Part shown: piece by piece, positions 49,021 to 62,600 of the stretch
Layout: every line of letters starts with the position of its first letter
Numbering within the stretch: the stretch's first letter is position 1
Assembly: GCA_019925105.1 (NCBI GenBank)
Contig: JAHGAU010000012.1
Location: forward strand, 1,419,857-1,483,856
DNA from: Niebla homalea
Lineage: Eukaryota > Ascomycota > Lecanoromycetes > Lecanorales > Ramalinaceae
Reading direction: 5' to 3'
DNA: 64,000 nucleotides
Program-made: the position numbers and the translations under genes
The notes under the pieces: generated by a model
Seen by the model: only the letters and a program-made list of their open reading frames with translations
Databases searched by the model: none
What the model was told of the DNA's origin: nothing

Positions 49021-50239
49021 CGTTATTTATAAATAAAAAAATATATATTATAACCGGTATAAAAACTTAATTTAATTTTAATTATATTAAAGCTATCTTA
49101 AGTTATATTTATCGGGTTTTATAATAATTTATTTTTAAGGAATCTTAAATATATAAATTAAGTTTATATTTATTAAAGAATAATATTATATAAAGGGTAA
49201 GATTTAAGGATAATAATATTATTATTTTTTTATAGGTATTTCCTTACGTATTAAATAACCAAGGGAATTACCGTATAAAATAATAAAGATCCAGTAAAGA
49301 GACTTAATAAATCTATAGTAATAAGGAAGGGTAAAATAACTTAAAATTAATAATTTACGATAAACAAAGTTAATAATTAAACGAAGTAACCTATATATAT
49401 TTACTTAACTTATCTACCGATTTAATTACTTACGTTATATAAATAAAACTTATACCTTATTTTAATTTAATATATTAAACCCGTAAATTAAAAAAAAAAG
49501 GATGGAGTACGGATTAAACCTAATATACCATAGGTTTTTAACGTAAATATAAATACGTATATATTTATATTAACCTATTTTAAAATATATACTTTTATTT
49601 AAGAACGTTTAATTAAGTTAAAAAAATATATTATTTAAGATTAAAGGTTAATTAAACCTTACCGTTTAACTATATACAATTAATTAAAGTTACGTAATAA
49701 CTATTACGTTAAACGTTAAACATATTAAATAATAATTAAGCTAAAATACTGTAAGTCCCTTAAACTTATAATTATAATACCTTTTTAACGTTATTATATC
49801 TTTATATTTCGTATTAAGGATTAAAATAATTATTTTATATTATTTTTAAAAGATTAAAATATATATTAATTATTCAATTAAAAATTATAAGCTTAAGTAT
49901 ATTAATTAAGTATAGAAATTTCTTATTTTCTATTTAAAATAGTTAATAAGTTATACGTTTAAATCTTCTAAAAAACCTACCGCTTTTTAAATAATAATAA
50001 TATATTTAATATACCGAAATACGTCTCTGGATTCTTAAATTAATTATTTAACTTTTATATTAAATAATTAATATATTAAAGCTCTATAAATAAATACTTA
50101 CTTTATAAAAAGCGGGTACATATTTCCTTTATATGGTAAATTAACCGTAAAATTAATATAACGATTCATCTTAATATTAAGTTATCCTTTATTTAATTAT
50201 TAAACCTATTTATTCTCTTTTACTTAAATATATATTAAT

Positions 50240-51150
50240 AAACTTTACTCAGCGAAGTTTTGCTTTTTTATAAGACTTTTTTCTATTTTATAAATATTAA
50301 ATATTTTAAGATTATCCAATTAAATATATAATTATAATTAAAACCCTTTTATATAAAGAAATTACGAAAGATTTTACATAAATATATATACGTTAACGTC
50401 TTATTAAAGGTAAAAAAGCGAATATAATTAAAATAAATCTTAAATTCCTTAAAAAAATCTTTATAAAGTTCCTTTATACCGATTGTTTTCTTTATTTTTA
50501 AGATTAATTTATCCTTTTAAATCTGATTATTAACCTTAAAACTTTATTATAAAAGAAAGTTTTAAAGGAAATAAAGGAATATATACTTAAGAAACTTTAA
50601 GTTATTATGGCGATTTTATATTAAAATAATTTTTAATATTTAAGCAGAAAGTCTTAAGAATATATATTTATAAATACTTAAATATCCGTTAATATTAATA
50701 AAATATATTATACCGATTAAATATCGTTTTATAATATTAATAAGATCGATTTTTATATATATTTTATAACGTTCCGTAATAAGGTTTAAATCGGTAATAT
50801 ATATCCGGTTTTTATACCTGCCCGTACCTATTAAGAAATTTTCCGGTTTTACGTTATAATAAATAATATTCTTAAAGTAAATATACTTAAAATAATATAA
50901 AAGTTAATCGGTAAATATTAATACCGTCTTAAAAGAAAAGTAATACCAATAAAAATTAAATAAATCTTTTAAGTTAAGTCTTAAAAGATTAAATATTATA
51001 ATATTATATTTATATTTAAATAAAAGATTATAAATATACGGAATATTAATATTATTAAAAAGCATTTAATAAATATTAATTTTAAAATTAAAAACGGAAA
51101 ATTTAATAAAAATATATTTAAGTTTAATAATAACCTTTTTATTAATATTA
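50240..51150 (-). pseudogene. Casein kinase 1-like protein kinase relic, right copy
   Basis: Inverted partner of the left kinase. The reverse complement of 50835-50880 reads the KPENFL catalytic loop, and the C-terminal FNYNYIFN block lies near 50320. It is more eroded than the left copy. Its presence at the same place in both arms shows the kinase belonged to the element before duplication. CK1-like genes are normally single-copy housekeeping genes, so this is a captured or element-borne paralogue. Confidence 0.8.
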
Positions 51151-51579
51151 ATTTTAATTTTTAAAAAGCGATAAATATTATAATATTACGTTAATTATTT
51201 CGGAATTATTTATATATATATCGCCGAAGTTTCTTTTATTAATCCTCCTTTAAAGTTAATATTTATTAGTTATACGTAAATCTTAATAAAAGCTATTAAA
51301 ATATAAAGGATAATTCTTTAAACATAAAATAAGAAATTAATTTACTTATTAAATTCTTTATTTATAATATTTAATAAGTTAATTTATAAATATATTGGGA
51401 CAATAACTTTAATATATATTAAAAAGTACTTATATTATTTTTATTAAATATTATTTTATTTATTTAATTATATTCTTTAAGTAATAAATATTTTACCGAT
51501 TAATTATTAAGCCCTTAATCCGAATAACTCTTAAATATTAATGTTATCTCCGTAAACGTATATTATTTATTATTTTTCT

Positions 51580-53235
51580 ATTTAATTATTCCTGACTATT
51601 TATTTAATTAATATCGTTTTTAAATATTAAAATTTAATACCTTTAATAAAAGCTATAATACCTTTTAATTAAAAATAATAACTAAGTAAAGTAAACCTTA
51701 AGACTGACTCCTTACCTTAGTTTTTTATTAAATAATAAAAGCTTAAAAAATACCGACGGTATTAAATACTTAGCTTTTTTTAAAATAACCTTTTACGGTA
51801 AAGACTTACTGCTTATATTATTTAAGAGTTTAATTAAAGGACTATTTAATCTATTATCCCTATCCCGCCTTATTAAATTAATAAAGAAAATATTAATTTT
51901 AAATAGCTTAAACGCTTTATAAAATATAACGGATTAAGTCTTAATAATATCCAAAGCATAAGCTTAATATAACCCATTTTTAAATAACCCTTTTAATAGT
52001 TATTTAATATTTAAACCCCGAAAAATCAATCGCTTTTAATCCAATAATAAACTTAACTTAATTAAGCTCTAGGAAATAAGTTAAAACCGGAAAAAAATCA
52101 GGTATATTCTTATTAATTAGAAAATCCTCCGTTTATAACCCCGTCTTTAAATAATATCTTAATAATTATAATATATATAAGAATAATCGTATATAAAGAT
52201 TAAATAATTAAGTAAAGATTAATAAGAAATTTATATAATTAAGACCGTCTTTTTCCTTTTTATAATTCTTTAAGGTTATATTTAAAACCTTTTAATAGAT
52301 TAATAAAGATATATTGACTGAAAATATTATAATAAATAAAACGTTCCTAATTATAACCGGCACCGTTAATATCCTTTTTTAAGAAAACCTTTATTTTAAG
52401 AACTTTAAAGATCTTATTAATAGCTTTATTATTAAAGTTAAGTTAAACTTTTATAACGGAGCCCGCTTAATAAAATTATATAAAGAGGTCCGGGAATAAT
52501 TAAGCGAATATATTAAGTTTTTTATTAAGAAAAATATATTATTACTATTTAACTTCTTTACGGAAAAAAAAGGCCCGGATAAAAACGTATTTATATATAA
52601 ATTATAAATACTTTATAATAAGGTATTAAATACTTAAGGAATATATAAACTTTAATTATACGTTAATATAAAGATAACGTATAATAATAATACTTATATA
52701 ATTACCTCGATATATTATAATAATATAGGCGTATTAAAGTTATATATTACTTATTTTATATTATTTACTTATCTAAATTAAGTCTTTAAATATTATATAA
52801 CTTATTTTAATAATTAAGATATAACCGGTAACCTAAATTCCTTTCAATAAAAAGTTACTTTTACTAAGAATAGTAAAGATTTAATAAAGGAATATTAAAA
52901 GCGCTATATAATTACGGTAAATATAAAGGTATTAAGTTTATAAAGTTTAGGTTTTAATTTATTTATATAAAGCTTTATAATATTATCCTTAAACGAACTT
53001 ATTTAATTAAAATTTAAAATATTAATTAATAAGCTTACGTTAAACCTTAATATAATTATTAATCTTAATTATAAAATTCTAATTGGAGTTCGGTTAAACC
53101 TTTTATTTATAATTCAATTAAAGCGATAATTAAAAAAGGTTACTTTTAAAGTTATTAAGAAGTCTTATATAAAATTAAGAAGACGGTATTACCCGTTTAA
53201 AATTAATAAGATTCTATAAAATTATTACGTATTTT
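51580..53235 (+). pseudogene. Unrecognised cargo gene Y, right copy, interrupted
   Basis: Plus-strand partner of 13900-15560, with the same frame but far more TpA conversion. Homology stops at about 53222, where a block of about 2.7 kb begins, and resumes at about 55941. The gene end was therefore hit by an insertion in this arm only. Confidence 0.42.
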
Positions 53236-55940
53236 AAGAATATAAAACCCCGGAATTAATATTCTTTTAATACAAGGAAATTAAAAACTTTAAAGCGTAT
53301 TATTATTTTTTTATAATAATAATATTAAGATTTAATTAATTAAATACTTCTATAGTATATTCCGCTTTTTTAATTAGATTTTTTATTAATATTTAAAATA
53401 TAAATTACATTAAAGGACCTTAACGGTTATATTCGCTATTAAAATAATAAAGATTATACAGGCGATAAGTCTATAATACGGAAAAGGTAATATAATCGGT
53501 TAAACTTAAAAAAAAGATAAATAATTCCCTTTACGGTAGAGTTTATATAATCCAGAAATAATAATAAAGAAACCTATATAACGGAAAAACACTTTTTATT
53601 CTTTAATTAAATAAAAGATTTACTTAACCGTAATTAAAATAAATAATAAAATAGTTATACGTTTACTTCCCTTAAAATAATATTAAAGTCTTTTGCCTTT
53701 TTCTTAAGGACTACTATATATATATATTGATATCTATTTAATTACGCTTAAGATTTTTAAGCCGTTTTTTAATTTAAAGGGCATAGTTAAACTATAATAA
53801 AATAATTATTATAAAGTATTACGTTCTTAATATAAAATAAATTAATAAAAAGAGTTAAGTAAATAATAGATTAATATAAACCGTTACGTCCTTAAAATTA
53901 AAGTAATAGATCCTTTATATTTAATTAATATTTTATGGAATTAATAAATTAAAGATATTAAGTTACCCTTAAAGTAAACGTAAAGAAAACTATAACCTTA
54001 AAATAATTAAGCTTCCCCGTTAAATTAAAAGCGATTTCTAAAATAACTTTACTTAAAAGAGTAAGAATTAACTTAAAGAGTTCTTAAATAGCTTTATATA
54101 TTTTTAATTATTTATTAAGGTTTTTAAAATAATATCTTCTGATTAAGCTTATTATTAAATTAATAAGTCGTTTAATCCCAATACGTATAAAACTTTAAAG
54201 ATATAATTATTCTTAAAGTAAAATCTTTAAGTTTAAGTAAACGTTTATATATCCGTCTTAATAAATAAGTAGTTCTATATAAGTTATTAAGGTTTTATTT
54301 TGCTTTAATTTATTATAGATTCTTAAGAAATAATAAAGGAACTTTTTATTTTTATATTTTTTAACTTTTTTAAATATTAACGTTACGGACTTAATTCTTA
54401 ATTCATATATTATTTAAGCCTTAATAAAGATCCAACGTAAAATTTAATATATAGTTTTAAAAACGTATAAAAAATAACCGTAGAATTCCTTATTAAAATC
54501 TTAATATTAAATAATATTATTACCTTTTAAGAATAAGTCTTAAGTTATATTAACTTTACGTTAAACGGAAAATACTTATAAATTAAGATTTATTAGTTTA
54601 AAAAAAGAACTTTCTATTAATATATAAATCTCGTTAAAGGTCGTAATTTAAAAATAGAAATTACTTTTTATATATTTAATTTTTTCTATAACATTAAAGA
54701 TCTTATTAATTACTTTATATCCGTAATATAATTACCGTAAAGTAAATTATTAAGAAATATACGGACTTAATTTCAGATTAAACTTAATTACGGACGGTCT
54801 TTTATTATATTCTATTATCATAATATAATCTTCCCCGGGAAATAAATATTATATTAATAAAGTAAGTAAAAGCCGCGTTAATAAAGGAAATAAAGACCGT
54901 ATTAATAAAAAAGGGGGCTTCTTAATATCTTTATGAATAGATATACTAGGCTTTTAATCCTTAATAACCCGAATAAAGGGGGAAGGGTTCTCCTTAATAT
55001 TTAAAGAGATAAATAAGACTGGCTTGCGGTTATTAAAAGGTTTTAAAGTCTTTCTTAATCTTTAATTTACGTAAGGAGCTACGTTACTTAAAATAGATTA
55101 AGGCTTATAAGTAGCTCGGATACTCCTTAACGACTTTTAAGGGGGTTAATCACGTAAAAAAGAAGACGGTATATTAAAAAGAAATTAATAAGTTTTCTTA
55201 AAGGGAATATTAAGTTAGGATATTATTACGGTAATATAAGATTTTAAAGAGTAAATCTTATTATTAAATATTATATAATTAAGGCCTTAACCACTTAATT
55301 TTCCGATTTATATAAAGGATTAACGTATTTAAAATATATTAACAAGTTTATATATACTTAAGATATACGTATTAAGCTTAATTGGATATTTAATTAGTTA
55401 AAATCCTTATACGGCAAAAATACGAGGACGTTTAAAAAAGGAGGTAATTGAATATTTAATTATGAAGTAATATTCCCGTAAATTTATCGCTTTTTCCCCC
55501 TTATTCTTCCTTCTCTCTACGGTATACTTTTATTACTTAAATTATTTTAACTTTATTTCTTATTAATTAAAACGATTATAATATGAAGTAATAAAAAGAT
55601 TTTTAATAAAGGTAAAATCTTTTAAATACTAACTTTTATAGATTAATTAACTTTAAGTAAATAATAAATAAGGTTTTAGATTCATAAGTAAAATTCCTAT
55701 GCTTATCGGCCTTTATATGTTAACTTACTCTTTATAAAGGCTAAAGATCTTTTATAAAGACTTTTAAAGTTTATTAATAGAAATAATTTTAAAAGCGTTA
55801 TAAAGATTATTTAAGAAGCTTATAAGAATAAATCTTTATTTAATCTATAATTTAAATTAATAATAAATAAATTGGTCATTCCTATAATAAAAAACATTAT
55901 TGTAAACCTTAGGGAAAAGCCTATTAATTCTTAAACGTAA
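53225..55940. mobile_element. Arm-specific insertion of about 2.7 kb with imperfect inverted ends
   Basis: The left arm is continuous across the matching site (near 13920), so this block was added to the right arm. It starts TTACGTATTTTAAGAAT and ends ATTCTTAAACGTAA, which form an imperfect inverted repeat. That suggests a DNA transposon, but no transposase motif could be read through the RIP damage and the target duplication is ambiguous (AAAT occurs on both sides). The interior has scattered near-open stretches around 54900-55300, with no identified product. Confidence 0.5.
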
Positions 55941-55999
55941 ATCGATTATAATTTTATTAATATATTAATAATATTAACTTACGGCCTAGTTATTTAAGA

Positions 56000-58390
56000 A
56001 AAGCGTATAGGGATAAATAAGAGTAAAAAACGGTAAATTAAAATCCTTATAGTATACGGAGGATTATCTTTTACTGATTAATTTATACTAATTATATAGC
56101 TTTTTATAAATAGTATTTTAAGTAAATAGTTTTATTTTTATTACGCGTAAAGTATTTAAAGGCTCTCCTTAAAACTTTAAGAAAGCTTTCCGTTAACTAA
56201 AATAAAGGATCCTTTTATAAAAGCTCCACTGGATTAATGAGATTTAACGTAATAGTTAACGTTTCTTTTTATAGGGACGTAATTTATAGGTCGGATAACC
56301 TATTTATTATATTTAAAGTTAAGATAACGGGTAAAATAACTTAATAATCGGATTATATAAATTATTAAGTTAAAAATAAAATAATCCTTTCTTTCTTATT
56401 TCGGTAGCGGTTAACTATAAGTTTAATAAGATTAATATATACTTTTTTTAATATAATAGATTTCCTATATATAATTATTTTCCTTTAAAATAAAGGCTAA
56501 TTTCGATCGTTATTAAAGGGTAATTTATATATTAAAATAACCAATAATAAATTGCGCCAGAAGTTCCGGGACTTAAAGTTAATAACTTATATAATTCTAT
56601 TAACGTAAAGGCAAATATATAAAAATACCTATAAGGATAATTTATATTATATAATAATTAATCGTAAGCCGGGAGTTAATATTAACGTAAAGTTATTTTT
56701 ATTAAATCGTATTAAAAATTTTAACGTAAAATAGTATTTTTCCCTTCCGTTCGGAAGTTAATATTATAATATATTTATTATTAATAGCTTTAAATAACGA
56801 GTAACTATTATACTTAAATAATATAAAAGGGCAAGTTAGGAATAAGTTAAATTTATAAGGTAAAAAAAAAGGATAAAGTCTTTTCCGGATTTAAAATAAA
56901 TAATTTTATATTTATAATAGGAGCATTAAGCTGAAATATAAGGTAGGAAATTTATAAATATATTTATTAATTTAAGGTTTTATTTAATCTTTAATTTAAA
57001 TAGGATAATATAAGCTGGATAATAGTTATTATATAACCTATAATTAAAAGGTTATATTAAGAGAGGAAACTAAACCTGGAGGTTTTAAATATAGTTCTGA
57101 ATAATTTATTAAAATAGAAGTTATATTAATTATATAAAACGGTTAAGAAAAAGAGAAATCGGTTTAAGCAATTAATAAGTTATAATAATTTTATTTAATT
57201 AATAAATAAATAATTAAATAATTAATACCCGAGAATAATAGCTATTACCGTTAATCCCTGCTATAAAACTAATTATAACGCCGTTTAATAATTATTAAGA
57301 AAGTTTCTTAATCGTTTATTTAATAAATTAAGTTAAAAAATTTAAGATTAAATAAATAATTAATATTAATTCTTTAATTTTATCGTTAATCCGGAATAAA
57401 TAAAAATATATTTAATAATAAACATTTTATAATTAAGAAGGTAATATAAGCATATAAAGTAAATAGGGATAATATATAAAAATAACGACGTTCTAATATT
57501 TCCTATATAATTAAGATTATAAATTAATATTAATTTATATTTAACGTTCTTTTATTCAGATTTTATAATAACGGACGTTATATTTTCCTTTTTAATATAA
57601 ATCTTATTATTATTACTTAAAATATTAATCGTATATTTATTATAAAGTTTATTATTTAATATTAACTTTAATATTTCAGACGATATTATTAAGAACGTAC
57701 TTAAATAAAATATTTATTTTCTTAGTAATTATAAAGTCTATATTATATTATATATATTTAATATTTATTATTATATTTTTATAAGAAAAACGTATTCTTT
57801 TATTATTATATAACTTTATACGTATCCGGGATATTTATATTATATAAAGTAAGTTTAAGAAAAACTTAATATTTAAATTAAGTATAACGCCGTTTATTAA
57901 TTCTTTATTAACTTAATAATAAAATATTTAATTCTTATTCTTAATAAAATAAATTAAAGATAAAAACGTTAAATATTATAAATATAAATCGTATAAAATA
58001 ACTTTTTTCCCGGAAATATAATATTTAAAATAGGTTAAATTAGATAATACTCTTAATATATATATTTATAGTTACGTTTTTTAATATAAAGAAAAGATAC
58101 TTTAAATTATATTTAAGCGGAATTAAAATATACGTTATTAATTTATTATAATTATAATTCTTTATAAGTAAACCTTTCTCCTTTAATAGATTTTAATTTT
58201 AAATAAAATAATAATAAAATAACCGGTCCTTATAATAGTTATTAAAGTAACGTTTAATACCTTATTATTTATATTTATAACATTATAGTTATTCGATTTT
58301 TTACTTAAGTTTTAGTTAGGATTTATTATAAATAGCATAAAACTTTCTAATACTCTTAAAGCGTTTAATTAAGTCTTTTAAGTTAATACT
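56000..58390. other. RIP-saturated DNA of right arm, no recognised gene
   Basis: Pairs with about 11400-13850 of the left arm. Coding-like pieces are visible in both copies, but none gave a known motif. Confidence 0.4.
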
Positions 58391-58809
58391 TATTGTTACC
58401 TTTTCTTATAATCTTATATTACCGATTAATCTTACTTTTTGGGTTATTACCTTTTATTACCTTTCTCTTATATATTAACCTTTTTTTAGTGCGTTAATTA
58501 AATCTTTTAAAGTAATATTTTTTATTACCTTTCTTTATTATTAACTTTATTGTTATTTATTATTACCTTTTTCTGCTTTTATATTAATATTAACTTAACT
58601 TATTTCCTTCCTTATATTGTTAATATTATCCGTTATATTTTTATTCTGCTTTTTATCCTTACTTTTATTATTATATATTTTATTTATTAACTTTTTTATA
58701 AGTTAATAATAATTAATATTATTAAGTAAATACTTATAGATTACTTTATTAATTAATACGTTAATAACCCCGTATAATATTATTAACCTTTTAATCAATT
58801 ATAGCTATA

Positions 58810-59250
58810 ATCCTTAATATTTCAATAAGCGTTTATAATATTAATAAAGGAAACTTTATAAATAGATTTTTCTTACTTAACCTATTTATTATCCGTACCT
58901 CCTTTCTATCTCCCTTATATTAATATCCCCCTTTTCTTCCTCCTTTAATTTAATATCTTTGAATAATACCTTAAATATTAATTTTATTAACGTTATTTCC
59001 TTTATTATGCTTAATTTACCTTATACGTTTAAGCCGTTACTGCTTTTATTAATATTTATTTCCCTTTCTAAAAAGGCCTTTTTACCTTTAATTAATTTAT
59101 TTTTTTCCTTTTTTATTTCCGTTATTTTATTATTATAGGTTTTAACGTCCTTAGCGGGTTATTTAACTTCTTTAAAAAGGATTAAGTTATAGACGTCGGC
59201 CCGTTTTATAAGTAAAAACGGCGTAATTACTTTTTCACTATAAAGTTAGG
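58810..59250 (-). pseudogene. Lysine/glycine-rich coding relic (cargo gene Z), right copy
   Basis: Inverted partner of 10580-11020; GGCGTAATTAC at 59218-59228 pairs with 10600. It is more mutated and shorter in readable frame. Conservation in both arms supports a real ancestral gene. Confidence 0.4.
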
Positions 59251-59389
59251 CGGTTAAGCCTTAATAAAGCGGGAATATAATATAAACAGCGAGGAGACGG
59301 TATTATTTATATGGTTATTATAGGGGTACGTTGACGGCGAAATTAAATAAACGGAAAAAAGTTAAAGTGAATAACTTATAATAAAGGAT

Positions 59390-59690
59390 TAAATAATAGG
59401 AATATAGGCGCCGGAAAAAATAAAGAAAAATAATAATAATAATAATAATAATAAAGGAAAAAAAGGGTAAAGGAAAGGCAAAGTAAATAGAAGAAAAAGG
59501 GAGTAATAATAAGCGATAAAAAAATATAAAAAAAGGAGAATATAAGAGTATAGATAGTGGTTTTTATTTAAGTTATAAAGGGGGGGCGGTTATTATATAT
59601 TATCCTTTTCTTTTTAGGAAGAAATTTATTAAGGGAGAAAAAAGGGGGGGGAAGGCGGGGTTACGGTAAAAAGACGGGGTGGTTATAATT
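59390..59690. other. Purine-rich tract, inverted copy of the 10.1-10.4 kb tract
   Basis: G/A runs including a GGGGGGG run near 59646 and a TAA microsatellite at 59427-59453. It pairs with the pyrimidine-rich tract of the left arm. Confidence 0.5.
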
Positions 59691-59699
59691 ATTATCGAT

Positions 59700-62600
59700 T
59701 ATAATATTTTAGAAAACCTTATATCTATAACCGTTATTTTAAGGTAATTATAAGTTACGTAAATTTTTTTACCCGTAATAAGCGGAGGATTCCGTTTTTT
59801 ATATAATAATTATAATAATATAATTAAGAACTATTACTTTTAGATTTATTAATAATTAATTTTATTTATTATAAATTAAGGAAAAAATAAGAGTTATCTT
59901 CCGATAGGCGATAATAAGTTATTATATTTCTAAATATCCTTAAGATACCCTTTTTATAATTTAACCGTTTTTTATTTATAAATCGTTATCTTACCGTTAA
60001 GTATCCTCCTTTACCCGTTATTTCTTCGCCTTAAAATATAAGGTTAACTATAACGGATATATAGCCTTATTATTATTAATTAATAAAAATATTATTTAAT
60101 TTAAAAATAAGATATTATTAATTTAAATATAGTTATTTAATGAATTATTAATATTATATAATATTAAAAGCTAAGGTAAATATATAAAGATAATATTATT
60201 AAAAGCAAAACTATTATATAAAAAGGTTATAAACCTTAAAAATGCTCTAGATTATATTAACTATAGGATATTTATAGTATATTACCGTTATTTAATCCTA
60301 AAAATACCCGTTGAAATTATAAGAATTAAGTTAAGCGGTTTTTAAATTATAAAAGAAGGATTAATTAAAATTAAAATAATAATAATAATAAGTAAGAATT
60401 TAAGTAATACGCTTAAGGTATAAAATAATTTTATGAAAAGTATTGCCTTATTATACTTTAATATAAATATAGTATTATAAAAACTTAAAAATAATAATAT
60501 TATTTTTAAAAATAAATAATATATAGCGGGAAATTATTTAACTTTAGATTTTATCTTAATTATATAGTAATTTTTATTTATATAATAAATATATTATCTT
60601 TAATATTTTACTTAATAAAACCAGAGTTACTTTAATACCGTAATTTATTAATCGTATAATTAATTTATAATATATAAATAAGCGAGGAATAGAATAATTA
60701 ATAAAGTGCGGAACCTTAAAGCCTTTTATTTTTAATATAATCTTAAAAAGACCTTATTTACGGAAAATTATAGTTTTTCCCTCTTTTTATTAACGTTAAT
60801 TATATAATAAATATTACAGTATAAATACGTACGGTTTAAAATATAAAATACTTATAGTAATAACTTTTATAATATCTTATTTAATAATATATTTTAACGT
60901 AATAACTTTAATTATTACCAGTATAATAATAATATTATTCTTAATAAAAATCCGATAAGTTTAAGGCGGAGTTAAAAAGTAAAAATAGAAAATTATATTA
61001 AATCTAATAATACCCCTACCTATTATATATATAAAATACGTCGGACTAATATAACCTATATTACCTTTATCTTTATCCAATAATATCGTAATGAAATAAT
61101 AATAATTAAATTAATATATATTACGGACGTTAAATAAGCTTAAGGGCGTATTTTATACGTATTAAACCGGGGTATATATTTTAAAGTTTTAAACGGGCCG
61201 CGCTTTTAAATAATAAAAATATTAATAAAAGTAAACCTTTTTCCTTTACGTTAATATATTAATAACGTTATATATTATATAAAAGGTATATATTAATTAG
61301 AATATATTTATTAAATTATATATAAAATAAAGGTTTTTCCTTTATAGGGTATAAGTTTAACGTAAGCTCCAAAGTAATAATAAGTAGAGGTCCAGTATAA
61401 CCCTTTATTATTAAGGATATTATTAAGATATTTAAAATAAACGCTTAATTAATATTATACGTATATTTTCTTAAGAAGCATTAAAATATCCTTAATTAAT
61501 CTTAAACGCGTTAATAAATAAGATTATTATATTATTAAAGACCTTAAAAGCCCGTAACCCTTTTACTTCTTTATATATTATATATCTTCCCGTTACTTTT
61601 AATAGCCTTTTTAAGATAGTTTATATTTAGATATTTAACTTAATAATTTATTTAATTTTTATATTAAAGACGTATATATCCGTAATAATTAAATTATTTT
61701 TATTAATAAAAATTTAATACCTTAAATAACTTTTTAACCGCTTTTATAATAATTAGATAATTAATAGTTACCGTAAAAGTTTACTATATAAAGGATAACC
61801 GTTCTTAAAAACCATAAGAGGAAGAAAGTTTATTAATTATTTAATTATATCCTATTTTAATAATAAAACGTACTTTTTTTCAGGATTTTTAAGGTATTTA
61901 TTCCTATATTAACTTAATAAGAATTATATCGATATCCTTATAATAATTTTTTTTTTAAGGAATAAATATTTTAATAAATCCGTATATAAAATAAATATTC
62001 GGATATTAAGAAAAATATCGTAAATATATAGCCGGGCGTTATAATACTTACGTATATAATTAATAATATCGGTATCGCTTATTAATATATAGTAAAAGTT
62101 TTAATTATTTTTAATTTAAAATAAAATAAAATCGTTTAAACTATTAATAAAAGGAATATTTAAAAGTAAATCCGGATAAGTTTATTAAATAATCTCGGGA
62201 ATTAATTTTAATTTTAATTTTAATTTTTATTTTATAGTTAACTTTATATAATAATAAAAACGGAAACTAAAAATATAACGAAAAGAATATATTGTTTAAT
62301 GCCTTAAAATATATTTAAGAATATATTAAAGTTTCAAAAAAAAAAAAAGGGTAAATAGAAGGTAAAAAGACTGGTATATAATAATAAAACCTAAATGGAA
62401 TTAAAAAGGGGGTTTATAAAAAGGGTCCCTAGTAAAACCCCTTCTGTTCCGGTTTTGGTTAAAGTAAGTAAGTACTTAAGAATAGTTATTAAGATTTAAT
62501 TAAGCGGATTTAGGTTTATATAATAGTAAATTAAGACCGTTAAAGATATAAATATTTATTAATAAAAATTCTATAAAAACGGTAAAAAGGCAATAATAAT

